Shown piece by piece: positions 49,501 through 60,694 of a DNA stretch of 64,000 bases. The translations under genes and the position numbers were made by a program. Below the pieces are notes generated by a model that made no database searches, was not told where the DNA came from, and saw only the letters and a list, made by a program, of their open reading frames with translations. The stretch spans positions 561,382 through 625,381 of the forward strand of contig BCJX01000015.1 of assembly GCA_001600415.1 (NCBI GenBank), written 5' to 3'. Source of the stretch: Pascua guehoae (lineage: Eukaryota; Basidiomycota; Tremellomycetes; Trichosporonales; Trichosporonaceae). Every line of letters begins with the position of its first letter. The first letter of the stretch is position 1.

Positions 49501-52024
49501 CCTCTTGAAGTGCTTGAAAGCAGCAGCCGATAACCAGAAGCGCGTTTGGACAAACTCGAATCGGGTGATACCTGCTGTTGACGGGATTTGGTAATCAATG
49601 CTTTCGCGCAACTGTGCACTGCGCCCGTAGCGTCGGAGGCCAAACAGCTCGGGCACATACTCCTTGAGCTCTTCTCGGAACTGGTCCAGCGCCGCGTCCT
49701 CTTCGGCCTGGTCGCGTTCCCTTGCCTCGCCGTCGCCACTGAGGACAAGTCGGCGCTGTTCCAAGAGGTCCTTGGCCTCTACAAAGATGGGCATGACGCG
49801 GAGCAGCTCGAGGTGGTGACTCAGAGGGCCGTTGGTGTGGTAGCGCGCCGAGTGTCCACGAGAGATGAGCGTGTTGAGGTAGCGGCCGTAAGAGAACATG
49901 CCCTGCCGCGTGAATTCACCATACGAGATGCCGATCGGGAGCACATTCTCTGGGCGGAGAGCTGCAGGTGCAGTGTCGAGCCACTTGTAGAGGATCGGAA
50001 AGAAGTCAAAGTGCTGATGAGGGCGCTGGTCCTCGTACCACTCGAGCCACTTTCTCAACAGCGTATATGCGGCGTACGGGCGGTGAATGCCGAGCTGATA
50101 TAACCCCATAGCCCAGTTGACGAGGATGAAGACCTTTTCTTCGAGCTTGGCCACATCAATTTTGGGCGAGGTTGGCGCACACGACCCGCTGAAGAAGGTC
50201 TTGCACAGCGCCGTCATGTTTGTCTCTGCTGCTATCGAGTCGAGCATGTTGATCTCTGCCATCTGTTGCCGCCTCGGACTGGTTCCCGTATCGATTGCGA
50301 CGGGGCGGAAGATGAGGGCGTCGTTGCGGCGCCGGAGCGAGGCAAACGTTGCGGTCGTGCTGTCCACAATGGTCGCGAGCAGTCTGGCATGGCGCGTCCA
50401 CGTCGTGGGGGAGAGAAGCACATCGGGGTCCGAGTCGTACAGCACACGAATAATGGTCACGAGCAGTTCCTCAACCTTTGTCATGGTGTCCTTTGCCGGC
50501 GACGCGCGTATTTCCTCAATCTTGGCACACGCCGAACGAACGGCGTGCCTGGCAATGGTGGGAAACACTGCCAAATCCAAGATACTCTCATGAAGGAGCT
50601 GTGTGACAAAGCCCAGCTGGGCAAGGTTGGCTGTGCCCAGAAAGTCGGCAAGCCACCCTGCGAGCAAACGCGGAGAAATGAGGCGCTTGCAGTACAGTTG
50701 GCGGAGGAGCTGGTTGGAGTACTGCCACTTTGCGAGCCACCGAGTCCGACTCTTCTCGTCGCCGAGGATGCCGGCAGGCGCCTTTAGTGGTGGCGGCTGG
50801 CCAGCTTTGGCCTTGGTCGGGAGGACGAGCTGGCTGAGCTGGATACGCAGCCATGCCGTAAAGTTGGCAGTGAAGTCGGCCGTGTACCAGTCGTTGCTAT
50901 TGGTAGGGACGGTAGTGGGCGGGGCAGTCGCGGTGGAGCTCGGCGTGGCCGCCACGGGGGACGGAGCCTGCACGACGGAAACGGCGGGTTGTGCCCTTCC
51001 CCGGTGCGCCGAGATCTCGTTGGCTCCAAGCACACGGATAAACCATAATGCGCGGTCCACAGGAATGGGTTCTGGTGGAGGACGGGGCTCTGCGGCCGCA
51101 CTGTGCACACCACGAATGGCAGGCTGGGGAGGGGCAAACATGTGGTCAAACATGTCGACGCCTTTGAACCCGTACGGGACGGGATTGCGCATCAGGCGCG
51201 TGAGTGGAATGGCGGGGTTGGCCAGGTCGGCGAGGAACTGGAGGCGCTTGGCGTCGTTGTATGTGACACGGACAGGGATACGGAATGCTCGTTCTCTGCA
51301 AGTGGTGGCGGTCAGCGATGCCCTCAAGAGACTGCACACGGCCCATGACGTACTGGAAGGAAGGCATAGACTTGTTTCGAAAAGCGACAATCTCCTGGCC
51401 AAAGTCCATGAGCTTCTCGAGGCCGCCGCTCAGCGTGAGCTGCTGGTGGACCGGCCCATGCATCGAGAAGCTCTCGGCCTGCCGAGTTAGCTTGTCATTG
51501 GAACTCGTTAGCGGTAGCTCACCGAAAGGTACTGCTTCCATACGAATCCATTCTTGACAAACAGGTCTGTGAGCTCGTCCTCGGGCTGTCCAAAACCAGG
51601 TCGCGACGGATAGTAGTCCGGGAAGCCTGGGGTGAGTATGTAGAGCTCCGGGGCGCAGGAGGGAAGTTGGGCTGATAACGGGAAGCAAGTGCTCTTGGCA
51701 GCGTTGCAATTCCGCCACTCCACGACGATGACGGCCGACACCATCGCTATCGCCGTCTCGCCCATCTCCGTTCCCCTGGTCGAGATCTGGCAGTTTTGGC
51801 TATTTGCTCAACTGAGGCGACTCACCTAGATCAGCCCGTGAGTTGAGCACGGTGCGCCACGGTGGGGGCGGAAACTCTTCGATGGGAACCGGGTCCGCGA
51901 GGGGTCCGCCGTCCGTGACACCGCCGCCGCTCCGCCGACGATTGGGCGCCTTGGTGCCATGCGACGGGTGGCCGTGGGCGTGGGCGTGGCGCGCATTCGT
52001 TGGCGCGTAGCGGGTTGGCGGCAT
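46583..52024 (-). CDS. MED12: Mediator kinase-module subunit Med12 (Srb8)
   Basis: Seven exons (51826-52024, 51523-51671, 51354-51478, 49502-51295, 49373-49463, 47518-49335, 46583-47479) give 1690 residues. The N-terminus holds the family block ELYILTPGFPDYYPSRPG, then DELTDLFVKNGFVWKQYLS. The Med12 domain follows (RAFRIPVRVTYNDAKRLQFL, DLANPAIPLTRLMRNPVPYG). Next comes a long helical region (FFPILYKWLDTAPAALRPEN, GISYGEFTRQGMFSYGRYLN, VMPIFVEAKDLLEQRRLVLS) and more alpha-helical repeats. The C-terminus is disordered and basic (AAKRPRTGSKTSTVTGSR, ending NAKRRRS), with an acidic SUMO-interaction-like stretch PIVIDSESDSSGEDDD. Med12 activates Cdk8 in the kinase module and mainly represses RNA polymerase II genes. 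The ATG at 52024 opens a disordered His/Arg-rich leader; exon 2's acceptor (51672) is the least certain junction. Confidence 0.9.
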
Positions 52025-52587
52025 CACGTATGTTGCAGCATTGGGCGGGGGAGTTTGAGGCGGTAAGAGTAGGGTGTTATGAAGATGGTGGATGAGATGA
52101 ATACAGAAGAGAAAAATAGAGGTGAACAAGGAGGAAGAGGGTGTCTCGAGGAAGGCGAGGAAGAGGACGGTGGGGGGTGGGTTTACGGGTTTGTGGATGT
52201 ATATCGATTGATTGATTGATGGGATGGGATGGGATGGGATGTGGTCACGGGCGGACACCGACCGACCGACCGACCACCCACGCACGAATGACAAGATTCA
52301 GGCACCAAATAATGGGATGGGATTTGAGACTGACTGACGGCTGTTGCTGGCGCGCGCGCCGCCCTGCATAGCCTAACAGCCAGCCTACAGTACACCCTGG
52401 GGCAGGGCACAACCCCGCCCCAGTTCAGTTCCCGCGATGGGACGTGGGCGTCGGCCATCAGCGTCCGCTCGGCACGACCCCTCGGCGATCGGCTCCATCA
52501 TCCACTCTCTCAACACCCACCTCGTCACCTCGCCATCCCGCCACCACCTCACCGACACGCATCACCAGCGTCACCCCCGCGCCCACC
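52025..52587. promoter_or_regulatory. divergent MED12/MIM2 promoter with stacked short tandem repeats
   Basis: About 560 bases between the two ATGs. It carries GATT units (about 52205-52219), GGGAT units (about 52220-52240) and GACC units (about 52258-52275) one after another, followed on the MIM2 side by a C-rich stretch as in fungal 5' UTRs. No TATA box was identified with confidence. Confidence 0.5.
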
Positions 52588-53610
52588 ATGCCCATCGAGT
52601 GGCCCAAACACGCGCAGTCCAGCAGCGCCGCCGACTCGGGCGTCGACTCGGACTCGGACTCGGACTCGCTCCCATCCTACCCCAGCTCCGAGGCCAGCTT
52701 TGACTCAAACGACCAGGCCGCCCTCATCCAGGAAGAGTGGGAGGAGAGCCTGCGCCAAATCGAGGCCGTGCTCAGTGTCGTCATCCTCCCGTTCTTTGGA
52801 AAGTGGTACGGGCGTAGGGTCGCCTTCTGGGGTGAGTTTCCACTCGCAAGTCGGGCCGAAGGAGGGCCGACGGCCGAGTCCGAGGACCTAGTCGTGGTGG
52901 GCGGTTGGTGCTCGCCACCAGCCCGTCGTGTGTTGCCGCACGCTGCGGTAATCGGCGTGGTGGTGCGCGTGCATGATGTGCGGCCTCGCTTCACGATCAA
53001 TCATTTGTGACGGGTATCTGTGTGGGCCTGGAAGGTCTGCTCGTTCGTGAACACAAGCTGCGCCGCGCCGCTATGCGCCGTGCACCAGTCGCTCTCGAGT
53101 CGCTCTCGTGCTATGGGCTGGGGCCAGCCATGAGAGAGCCTCATGCGTCGACCGTGGACACAAACACTCTCGGTTAAGCGCCTTTGCCAAGACGGCTAGG
53201 CTGCTACTGCACCGTGTGTTTACAAGGCACGAAAGGATGAGGCGCATCCCCTTGCCTACTCTGGTACGAAGGTCCTTGTCGCGGCCGTGGCCATGTCGGT
53301 GGAGCTGCGCAGTGCGACGCGCGTGTTTGTGGTGCTACCATGCGCCGACGCCCATATGTGATGAGCAGAGAGACACAGGCCCGAGATGCAGCCCGAGGCT
53401 GGATAGGAGCGGTGCAGGACGTCGGCGTACCGTTGTGATGCTGGCCCATGGGTGGCTGCTCGGTGGGCTCCCGGCGTCTACTCGAGCCGGCACACGAATG
53501 AGCGCGGCAATTGTCGTACAGTCGCCCTTCTCACAACATCGGCTAACCTCACAGCATTCGAACGATACAAGATCTTTGGCCTTACGCGCGCGCTGTTCGG
53601 CCTCGCCTAA
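52588..53610 (+). CDS. MIM2: Mim2-like mitochondrial outer-membrane insertion factor
   Basis: Exons are 52588-52831 and 53555-53610 around a 723-bp intron, giving 99 residues. An acidic Ser/Asp-rich N-terminus (GVDSDSDSDSLPSYPSSEAS) precedes the conserved block EEWEESLRQIEAVLSVVILP, then FFGKWYGRRVAFWG, and after the intron AFERYKIFGLTRALFGLA. This arrangement (WEESL, one hydrophobic span, GK-x-x-GRR-x-A-x-W, short amphipathic end) matches fungal Mim2, which with Mim1 inserts alpha-helical proteins into the mitochondrial outer membrane. The gene is easily missed because the first exon alone reads through into unrelated sequence. The intron is far longer than the window norm; frames inside it (such as 53108-53686) show nothing recognisable. 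Confidence 0.82.
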
Positions 53611-53773
53611 CTCTACACGCCCGTACACGCCACCCCACACGACCCAACTCTGCGCACTTGATGCTGCGAACCCACCATGTTCATAGGACCCGACGACGAC
53701 ACGGATAGACACACGCATATGCATATCTAAGGCTTATCACAAGCCCCCTTCTTTCTACTGCTGGTGTGCTTTT

Positions 53774-56114
53774 CTACTCAACCCCCTGGATCCCTCTGCG
53801 CATGGGTACTGCCCTCATGCCCTCGGCGCGCCTGCGCGCGTTGCGAATGGCGGACGCCAGGCTCGATTTGCGGGTCTGGAAGCCGCGCGCGTCAATGTCG
53901 TTAATGACCTCTGCGATAACTTCGCCAGGTTGGTCGGAGCGGAGCAGGGCGCCGATGACGATGGTGTACGTGTCGGCATTGGGCACGGCGCCTTCGGCTA
54001 GCATCTCGCGGAAGGCGCGGATGGTAGGGTTCGTCGCTGCGGGGTCTACCTCGTGGTCTGCGTTGTGCCGCTGAATCGAGGTTTGGCGGAGGACCATGTT
54101 CCACCCAACAATGCCCAGTCGCAGGCCGTCGCGCTGCATGCGGTCGATTGCGGTCCACCCGTCCACCTCCCACCCGCCGCGGAAGTAGCCCCCGATCAGG
54201 CTGGTCCACATTGGCGCCGTCGAGCGGACCCCACGCGCGCGCATGTCGCGAATAACCTCTTCGGCACGCCGCAGACCCTCGGCGTTGCCGTCACGCGCGA
54301 GGTCGGACACAAGCATGGCGGCCATGCGCTCGTTGGGCTCAACGCCACGGCTCTTCATCGAGTCCAGCGTGCGCTTTGCCAGTTCGGGGCGTCCTGCACG
54401 GAGCAGACCCTGCACCAAAGACGTGTACGTGAAAATGTCGGGCTTGAAGCCCATACGTCCCGCCGCCTGGATGACCTCGTTCATCTGATCCAAGTTGGCT
54501 ATCAACGCCGCATAATGCAGCGCCGTGTTGAACGTGATAAGGTCTGGCTTCAGGGCAGACTCGGGGTCCACAGAGAACCTGAAAAGGTCGTGTGCCAGCC
54601 TTGCCGCAGTTGAGCCCACCTTGTAGGCCATGGACAGCATCTGGTTGAGCATCGCAGTGGGTGGCCACGGACCTGCTGTCAGCACTGTGCTGGTCTGCAT
54701 GTCCACTCACCAATACCCTCGGTGGCCTCATGAGCTGCACGGCACTTTCGGTCGTCCACGAGCTCGTCCCATGCTGCGAATAACCCGCGGGCGTTGTGAT
54801 ACTTTCCCATCAGAGACATGTACATCGAGTACGCCTTGAGATCGCGCACGACTCCCTCCTTGCGTGCAGAGTCCCACGTCATGCGGATCACAGGGACGAC
54901 TGCTTGCCTGTCTTGCAGCTTGTCCTCCCTCTCACGTCCTGCTGTGGATAGCAAGACGTAGAGAACGGGCAATGGCGTGGGTTTGGGTACAGCCTTGAGT
55001 ACCTCCTCGCCAAGATTGGCCAGCGCTTCTCTGTCGCTCTCCCTTGTCAATCCCTTTCCCCCGTGCGCGGCCGCCAGGAAGCGCGCAAGGACCTCTCCCC
55101 GGTCGGCAGTAGCGAGAGGGTGCTCGTCCTGGTAGATGGACTTGTACTTGTCCCACAATGCGACCACGGCGTCAACCTTGCCCCTCGTGGCGAACAGCGT
55201 GAGGCGGGAACCGAGGCCTTCGACCGTCTCGGGCAGCGTGTCCTGTTCCGGCGCCATGACTTCAACGACTTGTCGGAGAGCAGGCAAGTCTTCCTCTTGA
55301 ATTGCCATCACGTTTTTAGCATATGCAACGATCGTCGACCCATGGGGAAGGCCGAGATTGATGTCATGAGCGCCGTCCCTGCCAGCTGCGACACGGAGGA
55401 GCGCCCATGCGGTAGCCAAGGGCAGAAAGAGGCGTGTTTCGGGACCACCCTCCTCTGCGAGGTTTACGAGCTGTGCCTCCAACGCGTCCAGAACCTTGGT
55501 TGCCCGCTCGGTGTCGGCTGTCATGGCCTCGTTGACAAGCCAGTCGGCGTACCGGTGCACGATCGAGTGGGTTGTCTCCATGTTGTGCCTCGCCGTCTGC
55601 ATCGCTACGGCCCGCGGTGAAAGGCAGCACGCGGCAAGGACATCGGCGAGCGTGCGCAAGTCCTCAGTGCGGACGGCGTGATCAATGTAGTATTTCGAGA
55701 GTACCCCGGCCACGTTCCAGTAGAAGAGCTCCAGAGTCCTTGGGTGGGGCAGGAGTGCCGCTGCGGCGTGCAGAACGGCAGGAGGATCGGTGAGAGCAGG
55801 GTTGGTCGATGATGATGGAGGGGTGAGAGCCGCTGTTAGACGCGCCTTGAGAAACGACACTGTCGGCGCGCGCTCAAAGATATCCCTCTGTCGTCAGCAG
55901 AGGCTGCTTGAGCAGAGCTAGGACATACCGGATTGAGGAACCGACGCGAGTCGTCAGCCGCAAGGTTATCCACCCCGGCCGGGGCGGACCGCGGCGGCTC
56001 AGTCTCTGTCAAGTTGGACAGCAGTCGGCGTGCATGCAGCACACGCGTGACAGGCGGCGCAATGCGTGCACAGCGAAGAGCTGCCCCAGAGGCGCCGAGG
56101 CGTCGCGCGAGCAT
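53774..56114 (-). CDS. mitochondrial pentatricopeptide-repeat (PPR) protein
   Basis: Exons are 55929-56114, 54711-55887 and 53774-54675, giving 754 residues. The N-terminus MLARRLGASGAALRCARIAP with more Arg and no acidic residues for about 35 positions looks like a mitochondrial targeting peptide. PPR-type helix pairs are clearest at about 490-690: KPDLITFNTALHYAALIANL, GFKPDIFTYTSLVQGLLRAG, GVEPNERMAAMLVSDLARDG, GVRSTAPMWTSLIGGYFRGG and GAVPNADTYTIVIGALLRSD. PPR proteins bind organellar RNA and act in its processing, stability or translation. The target is unknown and I cannot equate it with one named yeast gene. Introns are short (55888-55928 and 54676-54710). Confidence 0.87.
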
Positions 56115-56269
56115 TGGAGTGTAGGTTTGGAGGGGTGTTTTGGTGGTGGTCTGGGTTAACGAGTGGACGAGAAAGTGGAGGCGATGCGGACAGAAAAGTT
56201 TGGAATGTTTCGTGTTGTGAATCTTGCCACCACCCATCTCCCCTTCCCAGACCCAGAAACCGAACAACA
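56115..56269. promoter_or_regulatory. 155-bp bidirectional promoter (PPR gene / TMA16)
   Basis: The two ATGs are only 155 bases apart on opposite strands, so the genes must share regulatory DNA. The TMA16 side ends in a pyrimidine-rich stretch and AACAACAATG, a good eukaryotic start context. Confidence 0.7.
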
Positions 56270-57174
56270 ATGCCGAACAACCGCAAAATCACCGTCAAGA
56301 AGATCAAGGGCAAGGATGGTGCCCACCCGGGATCGCGCAAGGGTAAGCATACATTCCAGTGGCCGCTGGGCGTAGCAAATGCTGGGGAATACGCATCTGA
56401 CCAGTCAGCGGCGCAGATTACCCGTTCCCATCTTCGCAGCGCCAAGCTCGTGTCGGCGAAGAAGGACCGCAAGGAGCTCAACCAGGCCAAGAGTGAGTAC
56501 GCATTGACGTGTACAGCACGTGGATATGGTATATGACCAGATAACCAACGCTGCCAGTGAACACGAGCTGACTGTCTAGTGTTCCGTCCCTTCTTCTTCT
56601 TCCACTCGCTCTCCGGCCCGCAGGCACTGTCGCTCCCCTCGCTCCGTGCGCTCGTGTCGGACGTCTACCTCGCACGTAACGACGCCCGTATCGAGGAGCT
56701 TACTGCCGAGCGTCGGCCCGGACGTCCCAAGGCGAAGGAGCTGCTCGAGCTCGAGGAGCTGCGGCGCCGGGAAGAGGCGGAATGGGAGACTGGCTTTGGT
56801 GCGTGACTGAACGTGTGGCTATCTGAGCAGAGGGGGAGAGTACTCAGGAGGAGTCTCTAATACACTCCTCCTGTTTCCCAACGCCTCCCTCGCCAAGAAG
56901 AACTGCTCGGAACCTAGCTGACCCCCCAGAGGTGATGGACCTCACAGACCCCGCCGCAACGCGCCTGTTGTACTCGTTTGTCGAGGACGGGACCTCCTTG
57001 CAGTCGTCCCACCTCGATCTCATCCCTCACATCCGAGTCTTCAAGAACTCGCCCGAGACCACCGTTGTGTCCCGACCGAGCAAGCTTGGCCAGATGGGTC
57101 TGAAGGCTGCCGAGGGCGAGGGCGAGGACTGGACCACACTCAAGGGCGAGCAGATTGCTGTCGACGACGAGTAG
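56270..57174 (+). CDS. TMA16: Tma16-type ribosome-biogenesis protein
   Basis: Exons are 56270-56342, 56409-56492, 56580-56798 and 56930-57174, giving 206 residues. The start MPNNRKITVKKIKGKDGAHP followed by GSRKAAQITRSHLRS gives the family hallmark HPxSRKAAQ(I)xR. A helical central part follows (FRPFFFFHSLSGPQALSLPS, LRALVSDVYLARNDARIEEL, RPGRPKAKELLELEELRRRE) and an acidic end (VMDLTDPAATRLLYSFVEDG ... QIAVDDE). Tma16 binds pre-60S particles in the nucleus; its basic N-terminus fits rRNA contact. The first intron's acceptor was set at 56408 because it rebuilds SRKAAQ. Transcribed away from the PPR gene. Confidence 0.85.
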
Positions 57175-57446
57175 ACGGATTATAGACATTGTTGTACCAT
57201 ATTCTGCATTGGACGTTGCTCTGTCCGTCTCTACCCGTCCGCGTTTCTGTCACCGTCAGTGATGTCGTTGTCGCTACCTTTGTGCTGTTGCCCGTCGCTG
57301 GAGGTTGGCCGCAGGTTGGCGGTAATGGAAATTTGGTTCCGCTCCACCCAGCAAGCAGTCAGAGGCAACAAAGTTGGCCGCCACCACTGTCTCAACAACC
57401 TCACTCGCATCCACTCCAATACCCACACCACACTCAATCTGCTACA

Positions 57447-59574
57447 ATGGCGCCAGCGCCAGTCCCAAAGCGCGGAGCGGCACCCGCGCCCAAGCCCACC
57501 AAGGTGCGGTACTTTAAGGGCAAGCCCAGGGGGGCTGTAGCGTCGGACTCGGAGTCGGACGAGGACGACGACACGCCACTGCCGATCCGCCGTACGACGA
57601 CGGCACCGAAGCTCGATGCGGGGTTTGTCGCTGGTGGCGCGGGACGTGTCATCAAGGAGGCACCGGCGATTAAGATGGAGCTCGGGAATGTTAAACTGGA
57701 CGGAGGCGTCAAGCATGGTGCGTGGGGACCGTGGGCCCATCATTGGCGCGACTCGGTGTTATTGTGACTAACCCACAGCTGTTGGCGAAGAGAGCGAAGA
57801 CGAAGAGGAGAGTGAAGACGAAGAGGAGGTCAAGCCGGCATTTGTCCCAAAGGCTGAAGAGGTGAGCTGCGCGCTGGACGTGGACTCAGCTGACCCCAGT
57901 CGAGCGAGTACGAGACAGACTCGGAGGAGGAATCAGAAGAAGAGGTCAAGCCTGCCTTCCGGCCCGTGTTTGTCAGCAAGTGAGTCCCAGGCGCGTCGTT
58001 GTCGCTGACAGTAGAAACGCGCGCAAAACAGTATCGATTGAGCAGGCGGCAAAGGACGCCGAAGAGGCCGAGAAGCGCGAAGAGGAGATGCGCGAGCAGC
58101 GCAAGTTGGACAGCAAGGAGCTGGCGGGCGAGACGATCCGGCGAGAGCTGGCAGAGAGTACGTAAGGGGCTGGGCGCCACTACGGCCCGTTGCGTTGAGC
58201 AATAGCTGACTCTGGCAGAGGAGGTGTCTGATGAACTAATCCCGGACGTCGACGACACGGACGGGCTGGACCCCGATGCGGAATTCGAAGAGTGGCGTGC
58301 GCGTGAGCTCGCGCGCCTGCTCCGCGACAAGACGAAACAGGCCGAGGCGGATGCCGAGCGTGAGGAGATTGAGCGCCGCCGCGCCATGCCCGAAGACCAG
58401 CGGTTGGCAGAGGACCTCGAGTATGCCGAGCAGACGCGTGCGAGGGCAAAGGGCGAGATGGGCTTTTTGCAAAAGTACTACCACAAGGGTGCTTTCCACC
58501 AGGTGAGTGGGAGCTGGGCCGGTTTGCGAACGGCGGAGGAGCCTATTGTAGCCCCAAACGTGTCATTTACATGTCCTACTTCCATGTGGCCTGCTCGGAA
58601 CACTGCTGACCTCACAGGACGACGAACTGCTCAACCGCGACTACACGGCAGCTACCGAGTCTCAAATGGACATGGCTATGCTTCCCTCTGTCATGCAGGT
58701 CCGCGACTATGGCAAGGTGCGTGTTACTGCTCCTCATTCTGCCGAGTTTTGCTAACGGGCAGAAATCGCGTACAAAGTACACCCATCTTACGGACCAAGA
58801 CACGTCGTCAACCGGCTGGGGAACGGGTCACCAGGCGTTCGCACGCCCCGGGACGATTGGAAACACGCAGACTGGGTGCTGGAATTGTGAGTTTTGGGAG
58901 TCTGCGCACAGCCGTTATATCAGGACTGAGGCAGTATTTGCTGCGTGGTTCTCGTGTGCTGCCACTGACACACAGGTGGTGGACCCCACATGCGCGCCGA
59001 CTGCCCAAACAACAACGTCAACGACCCCAACGTCATCGACGGCGTCAACATTGGCGGATCGAGCGGTGGCGGCGCAGGATTCCAGCAGGGGCGCGGTTTC
59101 GGCACAGCTGCGAACACGGCCGCACTGGGATCAGGTTCCCGATGGGGCGCAGAGCCTGCCCGCGACCGCGATCGTGGAGGAGAGCGTGATCGCAGCCATC
59201 GTGACCGCAGCGATCGGGACCGTGGTGGTGACCGCGACCGTGGCGGCGACCGCGACCGTGACCGTGGCGAACGGGACCGTGACAGTGGACGTCGCGGTGA
59301 TCGCGACCGCGGAGATCGTGACCGCGAAAGAGACCGCCGCGACGGGGGATACGGCCGCGAACGTGAGCGCGAGCGCGATCGTGATCATGACCGCCGTGAC
59401 CGCGACCACGACCGTGGCCGTGATCGGGACGAGCGTGACCGCCGCGACCGCCGGGGGGACGGAGACAGGGATCGCGAGCGCAGACACGACCGCGACCGCA
59501 GGAGGGACGAGCGGAGGAGTCGGAGCAGGAGCCCACGGGACAGGGACAGGCGGAGGGAGCGTGAGAGGCGGTGA
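57447..59574 (+). CDS. MFAP1: MFAP1-family spliceosomal factor with zinc knuckle and RD-rich tail
   Basis: Eight exons (57447-57717, 57779-57861, 57900-57979, 58015-58157, 58219-58502, 58618-58716, 58763-58886, 58976-59574) give 560 residues. The MFAP1 core is clear: VRYFKGKPRGAVASDSESDE, acidic SEDEEE runs, RKTVSIEQAAKDAEEAEKRE, EFEEWRARELARLLRDK, MGFLQKYYHKGAFHQDDELL, NRDYTAATESQMDMAMLPSV and KKSRTKYTHLTDQDTSS. MFAP1 is a component of the pre-catalytic spliceosome. After the core comes a zinc-knuckle motif CWNCGGPHMRADC (C-x2-C-x4-H-x4-C), with its second Cys codon split by intron 58887-58975. A Gly-rich patch and about 140 residues of Arg-Asp/Glu dipeptides follow, ending RRSRSRSPRDRDRRRERERR. 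Animal MFAP1 ends soon after the YTHL region, so the tail is an addition that may aid RNA binding or nuclear-speckle targeting. Confidence 0.9.
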
Positions 59575-60694
59575 CTGGTGTGCATGCAGCGATGATGTGG
59601 TAGATGAGCTGGATGAGAGGCATCAGTGAGGTCGTTCGCTTACGGCCCTTCTTGAATGTGCCCCACGCCTTGACAACACTGATCGATTTTGACTGACTCT
59701 AACGCGGCGTGGTTGGTGACAAGATTCAGTGGCCACTGGGAGGCAGTTGTCGTCGCCGAGTCTCCGATCGTTTGTGGCCACTTTCTTGGAGGGCAGGGTA
59801 CGTATGCAGGAGCCCGCTGCCAGGTGCTCAGACGATGCGGCTCCACTAAACTGATGGCAGCCTCGAGCAACGACACTGGACACTTCAGTATTCATGTGTC
59901 CCCCCTATTCTGGGCCGTAACCTCGGCAAACGTATACCATCGTAGAGCGGTACTGTACACCACACCTCACTCGGAGCATATCTACCGCCCCGCCAGACCC
60001 TTGGCAATTCCGGGAAGCCGGACATCGGTCCGTCACGCGGGATGGGTGTACATGATGTGGATGGAACTCGGGGGTAATACTGTCGGCAACATCTTGTTCG
60101 TCGTCCTTGCCATTGCTGAGACGTGTCAGCCCGCTAACCACAGTCATACAACTGGCGTACACCCTTTTCCTCACACACTGCCCTTCTGGGGATGGGCGCT
60201 ACTCCTTGGGTGGAGCCAGCGCGGCCAAGTTGGACCGCGTGAACGACCATGCTGCTCGCACGCCTGTCGAGGAAGTCTGTCGCTGACGTCCATGGCAGCT
60301 CGAGGGGCGAGTTGTTGGTGAGGTGAACCGTGCCATACACAAAGATAGATGCAGTGTTTAGGAGGAACACGAGATTGGCTGCCCCCCGTGCTTGGCGTTT
60401 CTGATCATTGCGCCCTCGAACAAACATATGCCTGAAACCAACCCCTGCAACGTTCGGGCACGATCCTGCTGGTGGGCTGCAAGGGTCGAATGATGCGGTA
60501 CTTGAAGCCCGGGATAAAGGCCGCTGCGGACTTGGAAAATCCAAGCACATACACGACGAAGTACAAGGGTGTATGGAGAGAGCTGTCCCCCGTGACCGCC
60601 ATGGTCGCTGGTGTTTCGTTTGGCTAACCACGCGACCGACGACTGACCCCTCGTAACCTCATGGCACACATTAGAAGGGAAGAGGCTAGGATTA
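59575..60694. other. convergent intergenic region containing an F-box gene relic
   Basis: About 1.1 kb between the MFAP1 stop (+) and the F-box gene stop (-). The degraded fragment at 60203-60349 is annotated separately. The other frames (59689-60321 plus, 59905-60174 minus) show no recognisable product. Confidence 0.55.
60203..60349 (-). pseudogene. degraded partial copy of the neighbouring F-box gene
   Basis: Read on the minus strand it gives SIFVYGTVHLTNNSPLEL ... VVHAVQLGRAGSTQG. The intact gene at 60695-62664 has PIFIYGVVHLTKDSPPEL ... VIQAVQLGGAGSRKG at about 61112-61258. The match covers about 49 codons with no gap and is lost on both sides; flanking frames do not continue the homology. 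It lies downstream of its parent in the same orientation, as expected after a tandem duplication and decay. It could instead be a surviving exon of a diverged paralogue. Confidence 0.75.

Noticed and set aside
58709..59629. 306-codon frame overlapping the end of MFAP1
   Set aside because: It is the +1/-1 shadow of the RD dipeptide repeat (reads as Ala/Thr/Val repeats) and contains known intron sequence.
59689..60321. 210-codon plus-strand frame after MFAP1
   Set aside because: It runs antisense through the F-box gene relic and has no recognisable domain.
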